Below, piece after piece: positions 22,240 to 32,880 of a DNA stretch of 64,000 nucleotides. Origin of the DNA: Maniola hyperantus (Eukaryota; Arthropoda; Insecta; Lepidoptera; Nymphalidae); contig NC_048536.1 of the NCBI RefSeq assembly GCF_902806685.2, forward strand, positions 1,736,001-1,800,000, in the 5' to 3' direction. Numbering within the stretch: position 1 is the first letter of the stretch; each line of letters begins with the position of its first letter. Position numbers and translations under genes: made by a program. The notes under the pieces are model-generated. The model saw only the letters and a program-made list of their open reading frames with translations. It did not search any database and was not told where the DNA came from.

Positions 22240-22845
22240 CAGAGTGAACTTCAGTGAGGGAACTCTCGGTTTGATCCTTAATCGACGATATGTCAATTAG
22301 GCTATGGTGAGGTAAAATCTCAGAACAAGGACTATTAGAAGTAGCCCTATTGTGACACTTACTGTTAGAGCGAGATAGCTAAATGCATTTAAGCTCTTAA
22401 TAGAACGTGACAAAATGTTTATGTTTTGTCCTTATCACCGTAGGCACTTTTTTTTGTTTGCCAAAATGTATTTGTACGTGAGGTTTTGGCAAACAACGTG
22501 AAGTGATGTTGACTCAAGTATTGTAAATAAATAATTGATTCGTTTTGTTGTTTTGTTGTTTTAGAAGTTATTGTGCAATGGTGGGTTGCAGTATCATCAT
22601 CATCATCATCATCATCAGCCTGTGGACGTCCACTGTTGGACATAGGCCTTCCCTAAAGAGCGCCACCACACCCGGTCCTCAGCCTTCCTCATCCAGCCAC
22701 TTCCCGCCAGCCTCTTTATATCGTCGGTCCATCGTGCTGGAGGGCGTCCCACACTACGCTTGCTTAAACGCGGTTGCAGTATACTAGGCTACAATAGCCG
22801 AAGCGAACGTAAAATAGATGGAATAACATTTCACAAGTGCCTCTG
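22240..22845 (+). mobile_element. MITE-I edge and MITE-F copy with LINE insertion
   Basis: 22240-22315 is MITE-I (GAGGGAACTCTCGGTTTGAT, ATCGACGATATGTCAATTAG). 22330-22845 matches 49080-49560 in reverse (GTCCTTATCACCGTAGG; CAATGGTGGGTTGCAGTA; CTACAATAGCCGAAGCGAAC). Confidence 0.7.
22594..22771 (-). mobile_element. 5'-truncated RTE-type LINE insertion, 10-bp TSD
   Basis: GGTTGCAGTA occurs at 22584-22593 and 22772-22781. The insert begins (TCA)n, then CCACTGTTGGACATAGGCCT, the reverse of an RTE-type 3' end. The empty site is seen at 49 kb. Confidence 0.85.
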
Positions 22846-22944
22846 CTTGAGCGAGAGGGACTGAGGGGGCCACGCTAGTTGCATATCTGGACATATCTGT
22901 GGGTAAAATAAAAAAAATTGCGCTATTTCAGGACTACCTGCGTC

Positions 22945-23100
22945 AAATATATCATCAGCATCATCATCAACAACCGATAGACGTCCACTGCTGGTCATAA
23001 TATGTCTCTTGTAGGGACTTCCACACGCCACGGTCTTGCGCCACCTGAATCCAGCGGCTGCCTGCGACTCGTCTGATGTCGTCCGTGTCATAAGAAAGCT
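22945..23100 (-). mobile_element. RTE-type LINE 3' fragment
   Basis: ATCATCAGCATCATCATCAA, ACGTCCACTGCTGGTCATAA, GCGACTCGTCTGATGTCGTC. Confidence 0.75.
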
Positions 23101-23116
23101 CAGAGTCAAATTATAT

Positions 23117-23400
23117 AGTCCGTAAAAATTACTCCTTACACGCAGTGGCGTGCACAGTGTTTGAAGCCAGGGTAAGCATTAGTTAGGTAGGAACCTATTT
23201 ACTGGCAGGTCATAATGAAAAATATGCATTAAGCCATTACTACTGGGGTAAGCAGTGCATATATGCCTCTATGACCTGCACGCCACTGCTTACACGCCAT
23301 TTTTAGTGTATGGGTCAACTGTCAAATCAAAAGTACGGTTCACCCTCAAAATAAGGACTAAAATCGTACTTTTGAGATGAAATGCCTTGCGGTACGATAG
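23117..23400. mobile_element. MITE-C copy split by MITE-D
   Basis: ATAGTCCGTAAAAATTACTC then, after the insert, CGCCATTTTTAGTGTATGG, AAAAGTACGGTTCACC, CTAAAATCGTACTTTTGA. Other copies: 59025, 60130, 61185. Confidence 0.75.
23143..23288 (+). mobile_element. hAT MITE-D, complete, 8-bp TSD
   Basis: CAGTGGCGTGCA at both ends (inverted). CTTACACG at 23135-23142 and 23289-23296. 146 bp. Confidence 0.92.
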
Positions 23401-23594
23401 TAGAAAGAAATATAAGGGAATTCCGCAAGCAAAAAAACGCGCCCGCAATAATTCCACTCGAACGTGTGATCTGAAAGTGTTACCACCGGTTCAGGAGGCA
23501 GATTCTACCGAGAAAAGCCACAAGAAACTCTTCTGAGGCTCTTACGGCCCTGGCACTTTCTGAAACGCAGTTCCTGATATACGATCTCCTTTAG
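23401..23594. other. Spacer with a LINE 3'-end-like fragment
   Basis: 23466-23560 contains ACCACCGGTTCAGGAGG and ACCGAGAAAAGCCACAAG, related to the repeats at 51184 and 54927. Confidence 0.45.
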
Positions 23595-23722
23595 TATAGT
23601 CGACGCATTTTAAACTGAGTCGTCGAGTTATCTAACTGTTTCGCTCGCACTTAAAGATCGTAGGTAAGCGAAGCGAAACAGACAGATAACTCGACGACTC
23701 AGTTTAAAATGCGTCGACTATA
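23595..23722. repeat. Foldback with 39-bp perfect arms
   Basis: Arms 23595-23633 and 23684-23722 are exact complements (TATAGTCGACGCATTTTAAA...). Inside is a second pair CTGTTTCGCT / AGCGAAACAG. Confidence 0.93.
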
Positions 23723-23730
23723 GTAAGCAT

Positions 23731-24055
23731 AAGCTGTGATAGCCTAGTGGTTAGGACGTCCGCCTTCTAATCGGAGGTCGGGGGTTTGATCCCGGGCACG
23801 CACCTCTAACTTTTCGGAGTTATGTGCGTTTTGATTGATTGAATATCACTTGCTTTAACGGTGAAGGAAAACATCGTGAGGAAACCTGCATGCCTGAGAG
23901 TTCTCCAAAATATTCTCAAAGGTGTGTGAAGTCTACCAATCCGCACATGGCCAGCGTGGTAGACTATGGCCAAAAACCTTCTCACTCGTAGAGGAGACCC
24001 ATGCTCTGTAGTGAGCCGGCGATGGGTTGATCATGATGATGATGATGATGATGAT
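23731..24055 (+). mobile_element. Full-length tRNA-derived SINE, 9-bp TSD
   Basis: Head GATAGCCTAGTGGTTAGGAC with B box GGTTTGATCCC; body GGTGAAGGAAAACATCGTGA; ends GATGGGTTGATCATGATGAT. AGTAAGCAT at 23722-23730 and 24056-24064. It resembles the Metulj-type SINEs of butterflies. Confidence 0.9.
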
Positions 24056-24386
24056 AGTAAGCATCTCATCTGTACAAACAAGAACCGCTAAAAACTGACG
24101 TAAGCCGAGCCACAAGAGCGGCACGTGGCTCCCTTATCAAGTTATCACTTATCACTTATCAGTTTCATCATTATCAGTGTTTGGATTGCCTCGAGGCTCG
24201 ACGCGTAACTTGTTGTTCTACACCGAGATAACGTTATGCGCCAAAACAATATTATTAGCATTTGCGAAACCTAATAGGTACCTACTACCCAGTGGCGTGC
24301 ACAGGGTTTGAAGCCAGGGTAGGCATTAGTTAGGTAGGAACCTGTTTACTGGCAGGTCATAATGAAAAATATGCATTGAGCTTACA

Positions 24387-24624
24387 ACTGGTCTGGTCTG
24401 GTGGGAGGCTTCGGCCGTGGCTAGTTACCACCCTACCGGCAAAGCCGTGCCGCCAAGCGATTTAGCGTTCCGGTACGATGCCGTGTAGAAACCAAAGGGG
24501 TATGGGTTTAATAAAAACTGCCATACCCCTTCCAGGTTAGCCCGCTATCATCTTAGACTGCATCATCACTTACCACCAGGTGAGATTGCAGTCAAGGGCT
24601 AACTATTATCTGAATAAAAATTTA
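24387..24624 (+). mobile_element. SINE2 inside MITE-D
   Basis: CTGGTCTGGTCTGGTGGGAG to AGGGCTAACTATTATCTGAA and a poly(A) of 18. Confidence 0.85.
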
Positions 24625-24653
24625 AAAAAAAAAAAAAAAAACTGAATTTATGC

Positions 24654-24853
24654 NNNNNNNNNNNNNNNNNNNNNNNNNNNNNNNNNNNNNNNNNNNNNNN
24701 NNNNNNNNNNNNNNNNNNNNNNNNNNNNNNNNNNNNNNNNNNNNNNNNNNNNNNNNNNNNNNNNNNNNNNNNNNNNNNNNNNNNNNNNNNNNNNNNNNNN
24801 NNNNNNNNNNNNNNNNNNNNNNNNNNNNNNNNNNNNNNNNNNNNNNNNNNNNN
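24654..24853. other. Assembly gap, 200 N
   Basis: Exactly 200 unknown bases. Sequence after it repeats the ~63 bp before it. Confidence 1.
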
Positions 24854-25022
24854 GTCAAGGGCTAACTTGTATCTGAATAAAAATTAAAAAAAAAAAAAAA
24901 AAAAAAAAGCAGTGAATTTATGCCTCTATGACCTGCACGCTACTGCTACTACCTACTATCTGTGTAACCAATTTTAGACATGCCTTTACAAGTTTAAAAA
25001 GTACTAATCATAGGTACCTACT

Positions 25023-25385
25023 TGTAAAAACAAAAACCGGCCAAGTGCGAGTCGGGCTCGCGCAATGAGGGTTCCGTACTACAGTCGTATTTTTTCGACA
25101 TTTTGCACGATAATTCAAAAACTATGATGCATAAAAATAAATAAAAATCTGTTTTAGAATGTACAGGTAAAGACCTTTCACATGATACCCCACTTGATAT
25201 AGTCACTCACTTCGATAGTTGAAAATACTAATTATTAGTTCATGACCACAATTTTTTTTTTTTTGTGTGATCTAACCCTAAATTCACGGTTTTCAGATTT
25301 TTTCCCAAATGTCAGCTGTAAGATCTACCTACCTGCCAAATTTCATGATTCTAGGTCAACGGGAATGTACCCTGTAGGTTTCTTA

Positions 25386-25424
<39 letters not shown>

Positions 25425-25500
25425 GGCAGACAGACAGACAGACAACAAAGTGATCCTATAAGGGTTCCATTTTTCCTTTTGAGCTACGGAACCCTAAAAA
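25023..25500 (-). repeat. Family G copy with (ACAG)n expansion
   Basis: ACCGGCCAAGTGCGAGTCGG to GAGCTACGGAACCCTAAAAA. An (ACAG)n run lies at ~25388-25445. Confidence 0.8.
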
Positions 25501-26422
25501 TACTGTCTTAAAAACAATATCACTTGACAAGCCATAATTAAAAAAACGATACCTCATAAGCTTAGTATTTAAATCGTTTTTTTTTTACTTTGCAGTCAGA
25601 TGATATGTATAAAGTATGTATTATGCAACCTTCAAATTTTAAATCACACTTAATACCTAGCATCTAGGACCTAGATAGGTACTCTACATTTTTCTAAAAA
25701 GTCGAACTCTGTGGCTTTGCTATTATCAAGTTACTAAAGTGAACCATAGGTACATAGCTAAGTAAGTGAATCTACCGTAAAATTTTGCACAATTAGTGTT
25801 CTGAAAATTCATCCCTAAGGATTGATTCGCATTGACAGCGAATCGAAGCGAAATTCTAAAATTTTGGTTCTCTATCTCCACCACGTAAAAGCACCTACCA
25901 AGAAAAATATTATGGCATTATAATAATGAGTAACCACTTATATTGAAAAAAAATATATTAAAAAGTGGTACCTGAGTACTAAAATGGTGGTTTCCCATAT
26001 TGATGATAGAAATACAATTTCATATTATAAGACCTACTTTCCAATCTACTTTCCAATAGCTGCAGCTCATCAAGGTTTAATGGAAATAAAGGGAAATCCG
26101 AGTTTTCAACGGCCCTCAACCGTCAACAGGATGTAACTGACCCGTCCAACTGGGTCCAATAATGAAGGCCTACATAAATAAATAACACAAGAAACCGCTA
26201 AAAAAATTTAAATGGCAGCCTCGAATCTAGTTTGAACTGGTTTCAAAAGCCAAACACGTCGGGGGCAGTTGAGTTGAGTGTTGTTTTTTGCTGATAGTGA
26301 ACGTTTGCTCAGCCTTGGTCACGTAGCACGTGCGGCGGCAGCGTGGCGTGACGTAGTGACTTCCAAAAGTATTTTTTATTGCAAGATAGGCTTGCGCTTC
26401 AATCGCGCGACAATTATCAAAA
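25501..26422. other. Intergenic
   Basis: No gene or clear repeat recognised. Confidence 0.4.
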
Positions 26423-26560
26423 TATATAAAAGGAAAAAAGGTGACTGACTGATCTATCAACGCACAGCTCAAACTACTGGACGGATCGGGCTGAAATTTG
26501 GCATGCAGATAGCTACTATGACGTAGGCATTCGCTAAGAAAGGATTTTTGAAAATTCAGA
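26423..26560 (+). mobile_element. Family A copy, 3'-truncated
   Basis: TATATAAAAGGAAAAAAGGT to GGATTTTTGAAAATTCA. Confidence 0.7.
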
Positions 26561-26888
26561 AGGGCGGTGGTTCGTGGCGTCCTGTTATGCACTGAAACGG
26601 ACATGTACAATTAGGTACACAGAAAGATTAATACCTACTTATTTAAATTTTTTTTGATTTGCCATACAAAATCACAGTTATTTTTTGTGCTGATTTGAAG
26701 CACACCACCGAGCGTACCGGGAGTTAAAATTGACACATTGTATCAAATTGAATGTGTTGAGACTATGTTGACAGATGTCTCAAGTCATCACTAACATTTA
26801 GTTCCGAGTACGCTCTCATGATACACTGCTATATCAGCGCTAAAATGGCGAAAAAAAAGTTTCCAAAACAGGTCCGGCAATCGCAGGT

Positions 26889-27065
26889 TCATCATCATCA
26901 TCAAATAATAGACGTCCACTGCTGGACATAGGTCTCTTGTGGACTTCCACACGCCACAGTCTTGCGCCGCCTGGATCCAGCGGCTCCCTGCGACTCGTCT
27001 GATGTCGTCCGTCCACCTAGTCTTCTTCCAACACTGCGTCTTCCGGTGCGAGGATTGCAGGTTCA
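26889..27065 (-). mobile_element. RTE-type LINE 3' fragment
   Basis: (ATC)n then CGTCCACTGCTGGACATAGG, GCGCCGCCTGGATCCAGCGG, CTGATGTCGTCCGTCCACCT. Confidence 0.75.
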
Positions 27066-27243
27066 GCGTATTTTAATTATTAATAGAGGTCAGTACTCAG
27101 TGTGCTGCAATCACCACACATCGCTATTCGCTACCGTCTCGCGTTTTGTCTAACCAAGGCTTTAGCGGCTACCATTTTTTTTTGCGTAGAGTGATTGTAA
27201 TAGTTATGTAGCTTGAAATAAATATACAAGGTTCGTTATGTTA

Positions 27244-27715
27244 AAATAAGTTTTTTAGGGTTCCGTACCTCAAAAGGAAAAACGCAGCCCTTATAGGATC
27301 ACTTTGTTGTCTGTTTGTCTGTCTGTCCGTCTGTCGGTCTGTCAAGAAACCTACAGGGTACTTACCGTTGACCTAGAATCATGAAATTTGGCAGGTAGGT
27401 AGGTCTTATAGCAGACATTCGAGGAAAAATCTGAAAACCGTGAATTTGTGGTTACAACACACAAAAAAATTAAATTGTGGTCATGAACTAATAATTAGTA
27501 TTTTCAATTTTCTAAGTAAGATAACTATATCAAGTGGGGTATCATCATATGAAAGGTCTTCACCTGTGGATTCTAAAACAGATTTTTATTTATTTTTATG
27601 CATCATTATGCATATTATATGCATAGTTTTTGAATTATCGTGCAAAATGTCGAAAAAATACGACTGTAGTACGGAACCCTCGTTGCGCGAGCCTGACTCG
27701 CACTTGGCCAGTTTT
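27244..27715 (+). repeat. Family G copy
   Basis: TTTTTTAGGGTTCCGTACCT to GACTCGCACTTGGCCAG. Confidence 0.8.
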
Positions 27716-28051
27716 TTGGTTTTAAGTACGAGGAAAATCGTTTTCCCAAGTTTCTTTTTATATACTTATGGGTAGGTACAGTAGGTATGTAGAAGCTAGG
27801 TCACTAATTTATTCTTAGACCTTTATGAATTTGACGTCTATTGTTATTTATTTAATGATGACTTTTAAGTGAGCAATATAAAACCACTTTGAACTTGGTT
27901 TTATGAGACCTTATGAAGGAATTTAGCACAACAATTTTACGGGGCCTTATTTAGCAATGGTACTGATTCTGAGCACAACCTAATTTTAGAGTATTCGCAT
28001 CCTCTTCTTACTAATGTAATATGAAAAGGACAGACGCAGTTTGACAGTTTT

Positions 28052-28200
28052 AAATTTAATTTTTAGATGGTAAAACCCGTGATTTTAGCGCACAGTCGCG
28101 AGCCTACTGTTTAAATTTGTAGCGTGCACTAAAATTGAGAGTCTTTAAAGGTAAAGTTCACGTTCTGTCCCTTTATATTATTGTTAAAAAGAATCGGTGT
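28052..28200 (+). repeat. Family H repeat, uninterrupted
   Basis: Matches 1-104 plus 455-500 and shows the empty site of the 109-446 insertion. Confidence 0.75.
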
Positions 28201-28261
28201 CAAATACTTAACCGTTTTCGAATAGATATACAGTCGATAAACGGAACAAGGCTAAGAACTA

Positions 28262-28697
28262 GTTAAAAAATCGGCCAAGTGCGAGTCAGGCTCGCGCAAT
28301 GAGGGTTCCGTATTACACTGGTATTTCTTCGACATCTTGCAGGATAATTCAAAAACTATGATACATAAAAATAAATAAAAATATGTTTTAGAATGCACAG
28401 GTGCAGACCTTTCATATTATGATACCCCACTTGATATAGTTATCTTACTTAGAAAAATTAAAATACTAATTATTAGTTAATGACCACAATTTTTTTTTGT
28501 GTGATGTAAGCACAAAGTCACGGTTTTCAGATTTTTCCCCAAATGTCAGCTATAAGATCTACCTACCTGCCAAATTTCATGATTCTAGGTCAACGGGAAG
28601 TACCCTGTAGGTTTCTTGACAGACAGACGGACAGACAGACAGACAACAAAGTGATCCTATAAGGGTTCCGTTTTTCCTTTTGAGGTACGGAACCCTA
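28262..28697 (-). repeat. Family G copy
   Basis: TCGGCCAAGTGCGAGTCAGG to TGAGGTACGGAACCCTAAAA. Confidence 0.8.
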
Positions 28698-28711
28698 AAA
28701 AAGGAAAATCT

Positions 28712-29175
28712 AAATATATAAAAGGAAAAGCTGACTGACTGACTGGATCGACGCACAGCTCAAACTACGGGATGGATCGGGCTGAAATTATGACGTAAAC
28801 ATCCGCTTAAAAAGGAATTTTGTAAATTCAACCCCTAAGGGTTTAATAGGGGTTTGAAAGTTTGTGTAGTCCACGCGGACGAAGTCGCGAGCATAAGCTA
28901 GAACCTACTTATTAATTTATTATAATAACGGCTATACATAAATTTCACACGGGCGGCGGTAATCACTTAACATCAGGTGACCCGCCTACTCGTTGGCTCG
29001 CTATTTTCGTTAAAAAAACATGTCGGGAGTGATGTTTTTAATTTTACACTTGTTATAAGACATTGTTGTTGTTGTAGTTGTATCAATATACTTACTGCAT
29101 CAGTAATCTAAATAATATATAAAAGGAAAAGGTGACTGACTGACTGACTGATCTATCAACGCACAGCTCATATGT
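28712..29175 (+). mobile_element. Family A copies and a LINE tail
   Basis: 28712-28903 family A. 28945-29012 is the 3' tail of the LINE type at 5451 (GGTAATCACTTAACATCAGG). 29117-29170 is a family A start. Confidence 0.65.
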
Positions 29176-29268
29176 ATTTTTAGCTTTAAGTTAACTGGTA
29201 ATCCCGCACTTGCACACCTGTAAAAACACATGCCAGTTTGCCAGTAATTGGATGTACCTACACGTAAT

Positions 29269-29675
29269 TTTTAGGGTTCCGTACCTCTAAAGGAAAAACG
29301 GAACCCTCATAGGATCACTTTGTTGTCTGTCTGTCTGTCAAGAAACCTACAGGGTACTTCCAGTTGACCTAGAATCATGAAATTTGGCAGGTAGGTAGAT
29401 CTTATAGTTGACATTTGGGGAAAAATCTGAAAACCGTAAAAGGGTTAGATCACACAAAAAAAATTTAATTGTGGTCATGAACTAATAATTAGTATTTTCA
29501 ACTTTCGAAGTGAGTGACTATATCAAGTGGGGTATCATATGAAAGGTCTTCACCTGTACATTCTAAAACAGATTTTTATGCATCATAGTTTTGAATTATC
29601 GTGCAAAATGTCGAAAAAATACGACTGTAGTACGGAACCCTCATTGCGCGAGCCTGACTCGCACTTGGCCGCTTT
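29269..29675 (+). repeat. Family G copy
   Basis: TTAGGGTTCCGTACCTCTAA to GACTCGCACTTGGCCGC. Confidence 0.8.
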
Positions 29676-30207
29676 TTTATTTTATGTGTTCTGTTGGCAA
29701 ACCAATAAAATAAAATAAAGTAAATTATAACATGACATTCCAGCTAGGATCTGTTTCTCGGTATCGTATTGTCAACGAACGCTTTATTGCCATATCAGCT
29801 TCGGCCTGTATATTATAACACAGACAATGGACTAAGAGCCAGCGCGTGCCAGACCTTCGTTGTTTTATAAAAGCTGAAATTTTATCTGTGTATTGTCCCC
29901 AACACAGAGAGGAACGATCGGCGACTATGAAGTTTGAATCATGGTGGCTTTGGGAGATAACAAGTAATAAAGCTGTACATATCTTACGTCAAAGTAGCTT
30001 ATAAGTGCCGCAAACTGATATTGCTCGTGGCCGCCATTTTAGTGACGTCAGCACTGTGAAGTTTGGAGCTGATGGTATATTTTTACTTAAATATACCTAC
30101 GTCAAATGACATCATTTCGGTGTTAATGAGACATGGTTCCAGGGCACAATTTGCGAGACACGGCTGTTGTATTCAGCAAATTAATTTCGCATTATAATTT
30201 ACAGGTT
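29676..30207. other. Intergenic
   Basis: Nothing recognised; no supported coding frame. Confidence 0.4.
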
Positions 30208-31052
30208 ATTGCTACAATCACGGTAATGTTATCTATGTTGCAGGTATATTGTCAAATCAGTGATATTATAATTAAACGGTAGATTGTCAATTGACTTCAT
30301 TTCTTACAAATTAACGGTCTGGTTTTAGTTTCATTGTAATGTCACGGGGATAGTGATATTGTAAGGCAATGATATTTTGACCGTTTCACTGGTCGTTAGA
30401 TTATGAGGCCGTCTCTGATTGGTCTGTTTCCAATGTCAATTTTGCAATCATAGAGTTATAATTAAAAATCATAAACTATTGCAATAATATCATAGAAAGT
30501 AATAAATCACGTAGTATGACACTTTTCTGGAGGAGGACTTAATTGACCAATCAGAGCGCTCGACGTCTCCCACAGCCAACTTCACTCATAATATTATACC
30601 TAGATTAATTATAATGTCACTATAATGACCCCGTGACATTACAATATATATCACTAAAACCAGGCCGTTAAATTGTGAGAAATGAAGTTGATTGACAATC
30701 TACCGTTAAATTATAATATCACTAGTGAAATTGGGTATTTGACTACATCAAAAATAAATTATTTCTCAGTGATTATTAAATAGAGGGTCTTCCAAAATAC
30801 GTAAAATCGACGTCCTTTGTTAGTTTTAAGTGTAATATCCATTTTAAATTATCGATTAAACTAAAAAAAGCACGTCGAATGATTGTGACATCACACACCG
30901 GTATACCATAGAATCTCGCATACCAAGCGCGCGTTTTGACGTTTGATAAAAAGTTACTGATTTGACTAGCTGTCAAATACCGTATTGTAATATCACGGCT
31001 TTGACAATATAGGTACCTGCGACATCTATAACATTACCGTGCTACAATGTAA
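30208..31052. mobile_element. Foldback element interrupted by MITE-A
   Basis: The left arm 30209-30365 (CACGGTAATGTTATCTATGT, AACGGTAGATTGTCAATTGA, TGTAATGTCACGGGG) is mirrored by 30580-30723 and, beyond the MITE, 30984-31052 (CTATAACATTACCGTG). Arms are about 85-90% similar by eye. Confidence 0.75.
30734..30981 (+). mobile_element. MITE-A nested in the foldback
   Basis: GGTATTTGACTACATC to GCTGTCAAATACC. Confidence 0.8.
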
Positions 31053-31339
31053 CATTGCAATTTGCAATTTACTACAGACCTACGGAATACTAAGTGATGG
31101 CTCGATCTCCAAAGTCAAGGTCGATTAGAAACTGCGCCGGCGCACTCCACTACAGATGGTCAAAACAACAGCTCTTAGATAACTATCCATCTCTATCACA
31201 CTGATAACAAAAAACGTTGGTGGGAATGAGACACAAGATTCGTGGGTAGTATAACCAGAGTAGAACAGATCAATCATGAAATTACAGCCCCGTCCGCATT
31301 CTCGGTCTGAAAATAAATCATTAACGAAATTTTGTACGT
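31053..31339. other. Spacer
   Basis: Nothing recognised. Confidence 0.4.
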
Positions 31340-31665
31340 CGATGTATTATATCATGACAGGCTAGCGGTTATGAGTTATGACATATTATTCAACGAATTT
31401 CACCGTGTATTAATATTGGTTTGTGTTAATTTGTTGAAATATGACGATATTTGTACAAAATGTCGGAAAAAATCAAGCTTCCATCGAAAATCATCAAAAT
31501 CGGTTGAACAGATACGCCGTGAAAAGCTAGCAGACAAACAGACAGGAATATTGTTGCAATTAAGTATAAATCAGTATGAAAGTAGGTATGGATTATTAAT
31601 CACTCCTCACTGACCCCACATTAGTATCTACATTGCACCCATGCGAAGCCGGGGCGGGTCGCTAG
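31340..31665 (+). mobile_element. Family D copy
   Basis: ATTTGTACAAAATGTCGGAA, GAAAAGCTAGCAGACAAACA, GCCGGGGCGGGTCGCTAGT. Confidence 0.65.
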
Positions 31666-31667
31666 TC

Positions 31668-31887
31668 CGTACCCTTATATTATAAATGCGAAAGTGTGTT
31701 TGTTTGTTGGTTTGTCCTTCAATCACGTCGCAACGGTGCAACGGATTGACGTGATTTTTTGCATGGGTATAGATAAAGACCTGGAGAGTGACATAGGCTA
31801 CTTTTTATCCCGGAAAATCAAAGAGTTCCCACGGGATTTTAAAAAAATCTAATTCCACCCGTACGAAGTCGCGGGCATCAGCTAGTT
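31668..31887 (+). mobile_element. Family B copy, near full length
   Basis: TATAAATGCGAAAGTGTGTT to GTCGCGGGCATCAGCTAGT. Confidence 0.8.
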
Positions 31888-32099
31888 TTTAATAAATTAC
31901 AAAATGCCTAGAAACATTAAATTGCATATGCCAGCTAGATATAACTCGCTGGCGCCAATCCGATGTTGCAGTAACTGATAACTAGGCATACAGCGGCAGT
32001 TGTTATGATAGACTAGTTAATGTTATCGTAACATCGGAATCTATTACACTAAACATTATGTCACGAGTCACGTCCCACGGAACGTTTTATATAATGCTC

Positions 32100-32306
32100 A
32101 TACCAGAGTGAACTACCGTGAGGGAATTCTCGATTAGATCCAGCAGGGCGATTGTCTAAAACCTGCATCAAACATTATTACAATCTCAATCGTTCTGATT
32201 GGCTGAATTTGTGCGATTCTTGTTGCAATAATACATTGTAGCCAATAGTGAGCGAGCGTTAACCAATCACATGTGATTGCGATCGTGACATTGTAGCTGT
32301 CATTCT
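32100..32306. mobile_element. MITE-I edge and MITE-B copy
   Basis: 32105-32145 is GAGGGAATTCTCGATTAGAT; 32149-32306 is MITE-B (GATTGTCTAAAACCTGCATC; ACCAATCACATGTGATTGC). Confidence 0.65.
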
Positions 32307-32563
32307 CCCGCAATCGCGGAGCAGCAGGCCGATTGCGAATCGACTGCATCTATCATTTAATGACAGCATCAATGTCAAAATATGGTTTTCCTATCACGGT
32401 TCGGTGAGACAGTCCACAAAGGATAGATGTGGACAAAAAAATGTTTTGACAGTTCATTTACACTATCGATAAAATTTATTGTATGAAAAATGCTATTGCG
32501 GACGCGTTTTGAAGTTTGATGTCATATAAGAACCTCGACAAATGTTACGTCAAATGAGGTTTT

Positions 32564-32843
32564 TGTTGGAAAATGAATGTATCCATTCTTATTTTGAACG
32601 CATTCTTGCCATAGACAAGCTTAATACAAATGACATTTGACTTTTGGTTTGGACTCTCTCTTGTCTCTGGCCGCCATTCGATTTACACGTAGCTTTTTGT
32701 ATTCCTCATTGTTAAATAATTAATTAACTAATTATAATGTGATTCTTATATTAAATTAGTGGCTCGACTGCTTTGAAGCATTTCTGTTTTTCTTTCTTCC
32801 AAAATCACGCGTCACACTACGCATATCTGCCCTCTGCTGAACA
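32564..32843 (+). repeat. Copia 5' LTR
   Basis: 280 bp, TGTTGG to CTGAACA, identical to 36738-37017. Preceded by GTTTT. The sequence just inside, GGTTAAGTGCCC, resembles the Copia-type primer site for the internal part of initiator tRNA-Met, but with mismatches. Confidence 0.95.
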
Positions 32844-32880
32844 GGTTAAGTGCCCAAGCTATAATTTGGAAGAAGATAAA

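Larger units (their letters stand above)
24290..24945 (+). mobile_element. hAT MITE-D split by SINE2 and a gap, 8-bp TSD
   Basis: CTACTACC at 24282-24289 and 24946-24953; ends CAGTGGCGTGC and GCACGCTACTG. Confidence 0.88.

Noticed and set aside
22419..22643. Acidic D-rich peptide on the minus strand
   Set aside because: The D-run is the (ATC)n tail of an RTE-type LINE fragment.
24622..24865. Open frames on both strands across the N gap
   Set aside because: They consist of unknown residues; there is no sequence to support a gene.
25242..25511. ORF with repeated TDRQTDRQ residues
   Set aside because: Created by the (ACAG)n expansion in a family G repeat.
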